DNA of 14,043 bases, from NCBI GenBank assembly GCA_039197915.1, contig JBCCTV010000065.1:1-14043 (forward strand). Direction: 5' to 3'. The notes beneath the pieces were generated by a model. That model searched no databases. It saw only the letters and a program-made list of their open reading frames with translations, and was not told where the DNA came from. This stretch comes from JAJFFW01 sp039197915. Lineage in GTDB: Bacteria; Pseudomonadota; Alphaproteobacteria; Caulobacterales; Parvularculaceae. Below, one piece after another: positions 1 through 6,696 of this stretch (positions are counted from its first letter, which is position 1; the number at the start of each line of letters is the position of its first letter). The position numbers and the translations under genes were made by a program.

Positions 1-197
1 CTTCAAACGGCGCTGAATGGCGCCTTAGGGTTTGACTTAAGGGAAAACCGGTGAGCCTCGCGCCAAGCGGTGTCGGCGCATCGTTTCCGCCAGAGCAATG
101 TCGCATCACTCTGAACCGCGTCATTGCTTTAAATTACTGTTTTGTTGCGTTTTCTTGGCGCCCAACCGGCGTCTAATAAGCCAGAAAACGCTCCATT

Positions 198-205
198 GGA
201 GGAGA
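198..205 (+). promoter_or_regulatory. Ribosome binding site of chvI
   Basis: A purine-rich GGAGGAGA lies about eight bases before the ATG at 213. It is the strongest Shine-Dalgarno sequence in the window and fixes the chvI start. The upstream bases (about 121-155) are AT-rich compared with the rest and are the likely promoter area, but I could not define convincing -35 and -10 boxes. Confidence 0.75.
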
Positions 206-212
206 GACCCCT

Positions 213-908
213 ATGGCGACCATCGCCCTTGTCGATGACGATCAAAATATTCTCACATCCGTTTCGATCGCCCTTGAAGCGGAGGGCCATAAGGTAACGA
301 CGTTTGAGGACGGTTCGGCGGCGCTCGAGGCGATTTCGTCGACTGCGCCGGATCTGGTCGTCAGCGACATCAAAATGCCGACCATGGATGGCATGGAGCT
401 TTTGCGCCGTATCCGCCAGACCTCTGATTTGCCGTTGATTTTCCTCACTTCAAAAGACGAAGAGATCGACGAGGTTCTCGGACTGACGATGGGGGCCGAC
501 GATTACATAAAAAAGCCGTTTTCCCAGCGTCTCCTGCTTGAACGCATTAAGGCGGTCTTGCGCCGCCGGCAAAGCGCGCCGTCGCCCACGCCGGAGGAAG
601 AAAAGAAAATCATCCGGCGCGGTCGCTTGACGCTCGATCCGATGCGGCACGCGTGCCTTTGGGACGAGCAACCGGTGACGCTGACTGTGACGGAGTTTTT
701 GATCCTGGAGGCGCTGGCCCAACGGCCCGGATTTGTGAAAAGCCGCGATCAATTGATGGACGCCGCCTATGACGACCAGGTCTATGTGGACGACCGAACG
801 ATCGATAGCCATATCAAACGCATCCGCAAGAAATTCAGGGTGTCTGATAAGGAATTTGACGCCATCGAGACGCTTTACGGCGTCGGCTACAAATATAACG
901 AAGCGTAG
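213..908 (+). CDS. chvI: ChvI-family response regulator (OmpR/PhoB type)
   Basis: DNA-binding response regulator of the ChvG-ChvI envelope and acid stress system, acting in the cytoplasm. The 231-residue length is normal. The receiver domain (about residues 3-118) shows the acidic pair Asp8/Asp9, the phospho-acceptor Asp52 in the context SDIKMP, and the conserved Lys of the IKKPFS loop. A winged-helix effector domain fills about residues 135-230. Its recognition region contains DDRTIDSHIKRIRKKF and the ending ETLYGVGYKY, which are strongly characteristic of ChvI. The ATG is chosen because of the strong ribosome binding site just upstream. The partner kinase gene follows after about 48 bases and is probably co-transcribed. 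The family assignment is firm. The regulon in this organism is unknown; relatives control cell-surface, exopolysaccharide and acid-response genes. Confidence 0.95.
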   Translation: MATIALVDDDQNILTSVSIALEAEGHKVTTFEDGSAALEAISSTAPDLVVSDIKMPTMDGMELLRRIRQTSDLPLIFLTSKDEEIDEVLGLTMGADDYIKKPFSQRLLLERIKAVLRRRQSAPSPTPEEEKKIIRRGRLTLDPMRHACLWDEQPVTLTVTEFLILEALAQRPGFVKSRDQLMDAAYDDQVYVDDRTIDSHIKRIRKKFRVSDKEFDAIETLYGVGYKYNEA

Positions 909-956
909 GGCCGCGGAAGGCTACCGGTCTGATTATTAAGCGCCTTTTGACGGCGC

Positions 957-2870
957 TTGCGTGAAAGGCGATCAGAAGGCGTGCGGGGCGACGACCACGA
1001 TGACGAGACCGTCAGTAGAGATGGCGGCGTAAGAGGCGGCGGAGATGGCGCTGCCGGTGGCGACGCACCCCTCCGCGCGCGTGAAATCCAGCAAAAACAA
1101 GGCTCGGCTCTCCGGTCCAGACACGGCGGCGCAAAGTCGTCCTCAAAATCCGGTCGTTCAAAAGCGGATTCAGCAAAAGCACGGCGCCGCTTTCCTTTTC
1201 CGCGGCGCGGGCTCGTTTATTCGCGCCTGACGGGCTCCATAATCGTTGCGAATTTGATCGGGCTCCTTGTTCTCCTGGTGAGCTCATTGACGATCACCGC
1301 CCAGCGCGAAGCCCTGATTGAGGCGAAGAAGATTGGCGTGCGCGGGCAGGCGCAGATTATCGCTGAGCTTCTGGGCCAGATTGCGATCGTTGAGACCGAT
1401 TGCTCTCCGCGCGGCGTCTATGAAGGGCCGTCGCCGATTTGTCCGCTGGCCTTGAGCAACACGGACATCAACCGCATTTTTACGCGGGTCTGGGATTCCT
1501 TTGAGGGCAGGGTGCGGATATTCGATGCGCCCGATTTTTCTGGCGCGCCGCCGGTAACGGACGCGCGGGAACTCTTGATCGACGACGTCACCTTGCGCGC
1601 CGATACGATTGAAGCCCAGGACCTTGGGGCGCTTGGCCCGTATGATATCAGGGCGCGAATTTCCGCCGCCTACGAGACAGCCTCATCCTGGGCGTCGAGC
1701 GCCTGGCCCGGCGGCTTCCGGCAACGCGCCGCCGCGCGCAGCCTAGAAGCTGAGCTCAACGAAGCGATTTTCACCCCGCGCGATGCGGCGGAGCGCGGCG
1801 CGTCTTCTGTCCGGCTAAACGAAGACGGCGAGCTTGTCGTTTCCGTATCGATACCAATCCGCCGGGTACAGGCGATCTACGGGATTGTGACGGCTGAAAT
1901 CGGCGGGGTCGATGCGCTGGTCGCGAAATCGCGTCTGTCTATTTTACCGTTTTTCGGGCTGGCCTGCGTGGTCTCGATAATCTCCTCAGGCTTCCTCGCC
2001 GCCCGGATCGCAGAACCCATCCGCGAGCTTGCAACGGCGGCCGATAAAGTCCGCGAAGGCGTATCGGCTGGGAAAGCGCGGATCCCGGATTTCCTGCGCA
2101 GGCGCGACGAAATTGGGGAATTGTCCCTATCGCTCAAGACTATGACCCAGGCGATCGTGCAACGGATCGAGGCGATCGAGAGCTTTGCCGCAGACGTCGC
2201 CCATGAGCTAAAAAATCCGCTGACATCGATCCGCTCCGCTACTGAAACGCTGACGATCGCCAAGGATGACGCCGCCAAAGCGAAACTCTTAGGGGTTATC
2301 CAAAATGACGTGGCCCGCATGGATCGCCTGATCACGGACATCTCCAATGCGTCCCGCCTCGACGCAGAGCTCGCCCGCGAGGCGCGCGAACCGGTAGATT
2401 TGACAAAGCTCGTCGCCGATATCGCGAATGTTTACGAGACGATGCAATCGAAAGACGGCGTTACGATTTCGCTCCAGGAAAGTCCGCCAAGCGCCTTCAC
2501 TTTTGGCAATCCTTCAGCCCTCGGCCAGGTCTTTCGCAATTTGATCGACAATGCGCGATCCTTTAGCGCCCGCGGCGGCGAGGTGCGCATCGGGCTCTCG
2601 CGCACCGTCTCGCCTAACGGGGCCCAGTGGCGTTTAATCGTCGATGACGATGGCCCCGGCGTGCCGGAAGACAGCAAAGAAAAGATCTTCCAACGCTTTT
2701 ATACAAAGCGTCCGGCGGGCGCGTCGTTCGGCGATAATTCGGGCCTTGGCCTGGCGATTTCCCGCCAGATCGTCGCCGCGCACCAGGGGCGTATCTGGGT
2801 TGAAAACCGCGGTCGTGGGGATCAGCCCGAAGGCGCCCGGTTTATTGTGGACCTGCCAGCTGCCGGCTAA
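957..2870 (+). CDS. chvG: ChvG-family sensor histidine kinase
   Basis: Inner-membrane sensor kinase expected to phosphorylate ChvI. Visible parts in order: a basic, low-complexity cytoplasmic N-terminus (1-90); TM1 (about 93-113); a periplasmic sensor region (about 114-325) with two cysteines, Cys149 and Cys162; TM2 (about 327-350); a HAMP linker; the H-box AADVAHELKNPLTS with phospho-acceptor His416; the N-box NLIDNARSF; the G1 box DDDGPGVPED; the F-box IFQRFYTKRP; and the G2 box SGLGLAISRQIV. The kinase core is complete. The start is uncertain. In this frame only TTG 957 and GTG 981 are available, neither with a good Shine-Dalgarno. A different frame has an ATG at 1045 preceded by AAGAGG. 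The N-terminal 70 or so residues may therefore be wrong or frame-shifted. The hprK and PTS genes that commonly follow chvG in alphaproteobacteria are absent here. Confidence 0.92.
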   Translation: MRERRSEGVRGDDHDDETVSRDGGVRGGGDGAAGGDAPLRAREIQQKQGSALRSRHGGAKSSSKSGRSKADSAKARRRFPFPRRGLVYSRLTGSIIVANLIGLLVLLVSSLTITAQREALIEAKKIGVRGQAQIIAELLGQIAIVETDCSPRGVYEGPSPICPLALSNTDINRIFTRVWDSFEGRVRIFDAPDFSGAPPVTDARELLIDDVTLRADTIEAQDLGALGPYDIRARISAAYETASSWASSAWPGGFRQRAAARSLEAELNEAIFTPRDAAERGASSVRLNEDGELVVSVSIPIRRVQAIYGIVTAEIGGVDALVAKSRLSILPFFGLACVVSIISSGFLAARIAEPIRELATAADKVREGVSAGKARIPDFLRRRDEIGELSLSLKTMTQAIVQRIEAIESFAADVAHELKNPLTSIRSATETLTIAKDDAAKAKLLGVIQNDVARMDRLITDISNASRLDAELAREAREPVDLTKLVADIANVYETMQSKDGVTISLQESPPSAFTFGNPSALGQVFRNLIDNARSFSARGGEVRIGLSRTVSPNGAQWRLIVDDDGPGVPEDSKEKIFQRFYTKRPAGASFGDNSGLGLAISRQIVAAHQGRIWVENRGRGDQPEGARFIVDLPAAG

Positions 2871-2881
2871 GCGCCCCCATG

Positions 2882-2906
2882 GTTCACCTTATGTTGTTCA
2901 CCTTAT
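2882..2906 (+). repeat. Tandem 11-bp direct repeat, GTTCACCTTAT twice
   Basis: GTTCACCTTAT occurs at 2882-2892 and again at 2896-2906, separated by GTT. Two direct half-sites with a fixed 14-base period can be an operator for a dimeric regulator. OmpR-family proteins such as ChvI bind direct repeats, but I have no evidence that this is a ChvI site. It starts 11 bases after the chvG stop codon. Confidence 0.45.
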
Positions 2907-2962
2907 ATTGCTTTCGCGTCGACTGATTGGCGTTTATGTGGCGTATAACACCCTGTAGCGTA

Positions 2963-2986
2963 GTTTTCCGGGCACAGTTTTTCCGG
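2963..2986 (+). repeat. Imperfect direct repeat GTTTTCCGG / GTTTTTCCGG
   Basis: GTTTTCCGG at 2963-2971 is followed by GTTTTTCCGG at 2977-2986. The start-to-start distance is 14 bases, the same as for the repeat pair about 80 bases upstream. It may be a second operator-like element or a chance slippage repeat. Confidence 0.35.
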
Positions 2987-3195
2987 ACGTCGTGTTTTGG
3001 GTGATTGCCGGGTCGCGCCCCTTACTTGTGCGCGTTGTTTGGGCGCTTCGTATTAAGCCGATTGATCACGGGGCCTGAGCGACGCCCGCGGTTGATGCAA
3101 GAACGCCCGTTTGATCTGCGCTCAGCTTGATCTTTCAACTGGCGCTCTGCGTAGCGATTAACCATGTGAAAGCTTTCTCTCCCGTATTTTCAGGG

Positions 3196-3215
3196 CCGCG
3201 AAAGCGGCTTCGCGG
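3196..3215. other. Hairpin upstream of efflux adaptor gene
   Basis: CCGCGAA (3196-3202) and TTCGCGG (3209-3215) form a perfect 7-bp inverted repeat with a 6-base loop. It sits about 56 bases before the adaptor start codon. No T-run follows on either strand, so it is not a standard intrinsic terminator. It could be an operator palindrome or a 5' leader structure; its function is unknown. Confidence 0.4.
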
Positions 3216-3271
3216 GCGCAGCAGGAAACGCCGCATAAGCGCCTGACGAAGCCAAAGAAAGAAGTGACCCT

Positions 3272-4732
3272 ATGGGCCCAAAGACCTTATTAACCGCAGG
3301 CTTGCTCATCGGCGCGATCGCCGGGGTTAGCGTTGGGGCCGGGTTTTCGCTCCTTAATAGCGACGGGTCGAACGTGTATGGAAACCCACAAGCCGGCGCC
3401 TCTCAAAAACCAGCGGCGCAGGGCCGGACCGCTCAAAACCCGAGAGCCCAAAATAATAGGGCGCAGAGCCGTGGCAATAATCGTGCGGGCGGCTTCCGCA
3501 TGCGTCTGCCCGCGGTCTCGGTCGGGACAGTGAGCGACGGCGGCGTCAGCAACATCATTGAAACCATTGGCGAGGCGCGCGCCCTGCGCAGCGTCACCCT
3601 AGTAACGGAGACTGCAGGCGTTGTGGCGGCCTCGCCCTTGGCGCCGGGCTCGGTTGTAAAGAAAGGCGACGTCTTGCTTCAGCTGGACGATCGTGAACAA
3701 CAAATCGAACTCTTGCGCGCCCGGTCCCAATATCCAATCGCAAAATCAAATGCTGATCGGTACGCTGAACTTGAGAAGGACGAGGCGGCGTCTGCGCTTG
3801 AGGCGGAGCAAGCCTACAACGCCTTTAAAATCGCTGAAGCGGACTTGCGCGCGGCTGAACTTGCGGTCAGTAGGCGGAAAGTTATCGCCCCCTTTGACGG
3901 CGTTGTCGGTTTGAGTGATATCGAGGCCGGCGACTTCGTCTCGGCGGCGGCCCCTGTTGTCACCCTTGATGACACCTCGTCGATGATTATCGCTTTCTTT
4001 ATCCCCCAAGAAGCCGCAGGCAATGTCGCCCTCGGTCAGGCCGTCGAAGCGCGGTTATCGCCATCGGCTCGGGCAGTTTTTAGCGGCGTTGTTTCTGCTC
4101 GCGACAGCCGCGTTGATCTCGCCTCGCGCACCCTTGGCGTTGAGGCTCGGTTTGAAAACAAAAACGGCGCGCTTCTGCCCGGCGCGACCTACACCGTGAC
4201 CACGAAATCCCAAGGCGCGCGGGGACTTGCTCTTTCCGGTTTAGCCATGCAGTGGGACCGATCTGGGCCTTATGTGTGGGCTTTGGACGCCGCCGGCGCC
4301 GTCGCCCGTGTTCCCGTCACGGTCCTTCAGCGTAATGATGAAGACGTCATTGTCGCTCCTGAAATTGCAAACGGCTTGGGCGTTGGCGACCGGATCATCG
4401 TCGAAGGATCGGACCGTATTCGACCAGGGATGGTCTTTGCGCAGTACGCCAACGAAGGAAATGGCCGCACGAACGGCTTCGGCGCGCCAAGATCCAGGCC
4501 AGACGGCTCCTCTCGTTCAGGGGATGCTGGCGCCCCCAAGCCTGGCCCCCCTAAGTCTGGTGTTCGGCCAGATGCATCGACCCCGTCGACCGGGCTTCCT
4601 GTTGGCGGCTCAAACCAAAACGGCCCGAATGAGCGTGGGGCGGCCGGTTCACGTCAATCGACAATAAGTCAGCGCACTCTCGGCCAAAGTGGCGCTAGCG
4701 GCGCCGGATCCATGGCGGGAGCGCTCAATTGA
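3272..4732 (+). CDS. RND efflux periplasmic adaptor (membrane fusion protein)
   Basis: HlyD/AcrA-type adaptor that would join an inner-membrane RND pump to an outer-membrane channel. The N-terminus has an uncleaved-looking hydrophobic anchor (about residues 5-28) and no lipobox cysteine. A Gln/Asn/Ala/Arg-rich linker follows (about 35-75). The first lipoyl half lies near 112-140 (AGVVAASPLAPGSVVKKGD), an alpha-helical hairpin at about 141-200, and the second lipoyl half at about 202-225 (VIAPFDGVVG). Beta-barrel and membrane-proximal domains extend to about residue 388. Residues 390-486 are an unusual Gly/Pro/Ser/Asn-rich tail, which makes the protein about 90-100 residues longer than typical AcrA-like adaptors. 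The stop codon overlaps the TTG start of the pump gene, so the two are one operon. The substrate cannot be deduced. No TetR-type repressor or TolC-like gene lies nearby. Confidence 0.9.
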   Translation: MGPKTLLTAGLLIGAIAGVSVGAGFSLLNSDGSNVYGNPQAGASQKPAAQGRTAQNPRAQNNRAQSRGNNRAGGFRMRLPAVSVGTVSDGGVSNIIETIGEARALRSVTLVTETAGVVAASPLAPGSVVKKGDVLLQLDDREQQIELLRARSQYPIAKSNADRYAELEKDEAASALEAEQAYNAFKIAEADLRAAELAVSRRKVIAPFDGVVGLSDIEAGDFVSAAAPVVTLDDTSSMIIAFFIPQEAAGNVALGQAVEARLSPSARAVFSGVVSARDSRVDLASRTLGVEARFENKNGALLPGATYTVTTKSQGARGLALSGLAMQWDRSGPYVWALDAAGAVARVPVTVLQRNDEDVIVAPEIANGLGVGDRIIVEGSDRIRPGMVFAQYANEGNGRTNGFGAPRSRPDGSSRSGDAGAPKPGPPKSGVRPDASTPSTGLPVGGSNQNGPNERGAAGSRQSTISQRTLGQSGASGAGSMAGALN

Positions 4733-6675
4733 GCGACGAACGCGCCGGGGCAACGCCGAAAGGCGGGGCGGACGGGGCGACCCTCATGAAGACCGGCGGG
4801 GTCGCGCTTTTCATCCAGCGTCCCATTTTGTCAATGGTGATCAGCCTCCTGATCATATTGGCGGGGCTCGCGGCTCTCCTTGGCGTGGAGGTGCGCGAGC
4901 TGCCTGATGTCGATCAGCCAGTTGTAACGATCACCACCAATTATGATGGCGCGACGCCCGAAGCGATCGACGCTGAGGTGACCGCAACGGTCGAGAGCGG
5001 CGTCTCCCAGGTCGACGGCGTGCAGTCGATATCGTCAACCTCGCGTTTTGGCCGCAGTCGCGTCGTGGCCGAGTTTTCAACCTCCGTTGACATCAACATT
5101 GCAGCCACCGACGTGAAGAACGCGGTATCGTCCTTGGCGCGCCGGTTTCCAGACGGGGCGGAAGAGCCAGAAGTCGTCAAGGCGGATACTGAATCCGACC
5201 CGATCATGCGTCTTGCGGTGTCTACGGATGAAATCACTGACGACGAGCTAGCGCTTCTTATTGACGATATAGTTCTGCCGCGGTTGCAAACGGTAGATGG
5301 CGTGGCCCAAGCGTATGACTACGGCACCCGGCGCCGTGTCATCAGAGTGCGTCTTTTGCCGACGGCGCTTGCCGCACGTGGCCTTGATATTTCAGACGTC
5401 TCAAACGTTATTGCTGGCGCGACCCGCTCAACCCCGAGCGGCCGATTGCGTAACCAGTCCCAGGAAATATTAATTCGCGCAGAAGCGACTGTAAAAACGC
5501 CCGAGGCAGTGGGCGCACTTCGCCTCGGTCCGCGTACGACACTTTCAGATGTCGCCGTCGTCGAGTGGGGCTACGAGGATGCAACAACCACAGCGCGGGT
5601 AGACGGAAAGCCAGGCGTCGGCATCGGCATCTTGCGCCAGGCGCAGTCCAATACGGTCGCGGTCTCTGAGGGTGTGCGCGAGGCGGTGATCGACCTGCGC
5701 CGCGTCCTCCCCGACCATGTGGAAGTCCGGGTGACGACGGACGATTCGATTTTTATCAACCAGGCGATCATTGAAGTTGTGCGCAGTCTTGCGCTCTCGA
5801 CGGCGATCGTCGTCATTGTGATATTTTTGTTTTTGCGCTCGGTGCGCGCCACGCTCATCCCGACCGTGACAATTCCGATATCACTCCTCGGCACCGTCGC
5901 GGCGTTATGGCTCGCTGGTTTTTCAATCAATATACTGACCTTGTTAGCGCTCGTCATGGCGACCGGCCTTGTTGTCGACGATGCAATCGTTGTGACCGAG
6001 AACATTGAGCGCTGGAAAGCCAAGGGGGCGGGGAAGCGCGCCGCTGCAATCCTCGGGACCCGGGAAATCGTTTTTGCCGTATTGTCAACAACGGTCACCT
6101 TGGCCGCTGTCTTCATCCCCATTTCGTTCCTGCCCGGGCAAGCGGGAAAATTGTTTTCTGAATTTGGTTTTGTGCTCGCCTTCGCAGTGATGGTTTCATC
6201 GTTTGTCGCTTTAACGCTGGCGCCGATGCTGACGGTGAAACTTGGCGGTTCACACGTCGCGGGTCAGGCGATCGACCATGGGGCGCCGTCTGTCGATGAC
6301 CCCGCCCCGCTCGGCTGGCTTGGCGCCGTCTACCAAGCGGGTCTTAGGCTGTTTCTGCGCCGGCGACTGCTGTCATTTGCGCTTTCATCGGTATTTGCCG
6401 TTGGCGGCGTGTTAGCCTTCAATGCAACGCCCTCGGAACTTACGCCAAAGGAAGACCGTGGGCGGAACTTTATGGTGGTGACGCCCCAAGACGGCGCCAA
6501 CTTCAATTTTCTAGACGGTAAAGTGCGCGATCTTGAAAACGCCTTTTTGGAATTGAAGGAAGAAGGCCTCGTTGAAACGGTCGTTTCAATTAACGGCGTT
6601 GGCGGCGCCAATCGGTCATTTGTCGTTTTGCTGATGCCAGATTGGTCAGAACGTAGTTTTTCGCAAGACACGTAA
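4729..6675 (+). CDS. N-terminal open fragment of RND permease
   Basis: 648-residue open fragment. It contains TM1 (about 33-53, after the FIQRPILSM motif), the first porter and docking domains, TM2-TM6 with the proton-relay pair Asp417-Asp418 in GLVVDDAIVVTENIER, TM7 (about 545-565) and the start of the second porter domain. It stops inside the second periplasmic domain, so on its own it would lack TM8-TM12 and should not pump. The TTG start at 4729 overlaps the adaptor stop and has GGGAG seven bases upstream. An in-frame ATG at 4786 would remove a 19-residue hydrophilic leader and match the usual RND N-terminus better. Confidence 0.7.
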   Translation: MSDERAGATPKGGADGATLMKTGGVALFIQRPILSMVISLLIILAGLAALLGVEVRELPDVDQPVVTITTNYDGATPEAIDAEVTATVESGVSQVDGVQSISSTSRFGRSRVVAEFSTSVDINIAATDVKNAVSSLARRFPDGAEEPEVVKADTESDPIMRLAVSTDEITDDELALLIDDIVLPRLQTVDGVAQAYDYGTRRRVIRVRLLPTALAARGLDISDVSNVIAGATRSTPSGRLRNQSQEILIRAEATVKTPEAVGALRLGPRTTLSDVAVVEWGYEDATTTARVDGKPGVGIGILRQAQSNTVAVSEGVREAVIDLRRVLPDHVEVRVTTDDSIFINQAIIEVVRSLALSTAIVVIVIFLFLRSVRATLIPTVTIPISLLGTVAALWLAGFSINILTLLALVMATGLVVDDAIVVTENIERWKAKGAGKRAAAILGTREIVFAVLSTTVTLAAVFIPISFLPGQAGKLFSEFGFVLAFAVMVSSFVALTLAPMLTVKLGGSHVAGQAIDHGAPSVDDPAPLGWLGAVYQAGLRLFLRRRLLSFALSSVFAVGGVLAFNATPSELTPKEDRGRNFMVVTPQDGANFNFLDGKVRDLENAFLELKEEGLVETVVSINGVGGANRSFVVLLMPDWSERSFSQDT

Positions 6676-6696
6676 ACGGCGCGCTCCCGGCGGATA

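Larger units (their letters stand above)
2871..3271. other. Gene-free region between chvG and efflux operon
   Basis: 401 bases without a recognisable gene; only very short open frames exist. It should hold the promoter of the downstream adaptor-pump genes and perhaps the end of the chvIG transcript. It contains two pairs of short direct repeats, each with a 14-base period (2882-2906 and 2963-2986), and a 7-bp hairpin (3196-3215). There is no clear T-rich intrinsic terminator and no convincing sigma-70 promoter. The translation start at 3272 is preceded only by a weak purine run (GAAAGAAG). Confidence 0.6.

Noticed and set aside
1..54. Possible C-terminal end of an upstream plus-strand gene, stopping with TGA at 52-54
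   Set aside because: Only 17 codons are visible and they match nothing I recognise. A short inverted repeat at 9-24 inside it does not help. It cannot be distinguished from chance.
2644..2958. Open frame of 104 codons overlapping the end of chvG
   Set aside because: It is out of frame with the clearly conserved ATP-binding motifs of the kinase, has no ribosome site, and lacks recognisable features.
3158..3163. TTAACC, resembling half of a CtrA binding site
   Set aside because: The second half-site (TTAA seven bases upstream) is absent, so it is not a credible CtrA box.
5571..6122. Minus-strand open frame of 183 codons
   Set aside because: It lies opposite the first membrane domain of the RND permease, its composition is that of antisense translation, and no family is recognisable.
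6673..6675. TAA in the RND gene as a recoded or programmed frameshift site
   Set aside because: Two shifts in opposite senses plus missing residues would be needed, and no slippery sequence or downstream structure is apparent. Mutation or sequence error is simpler.
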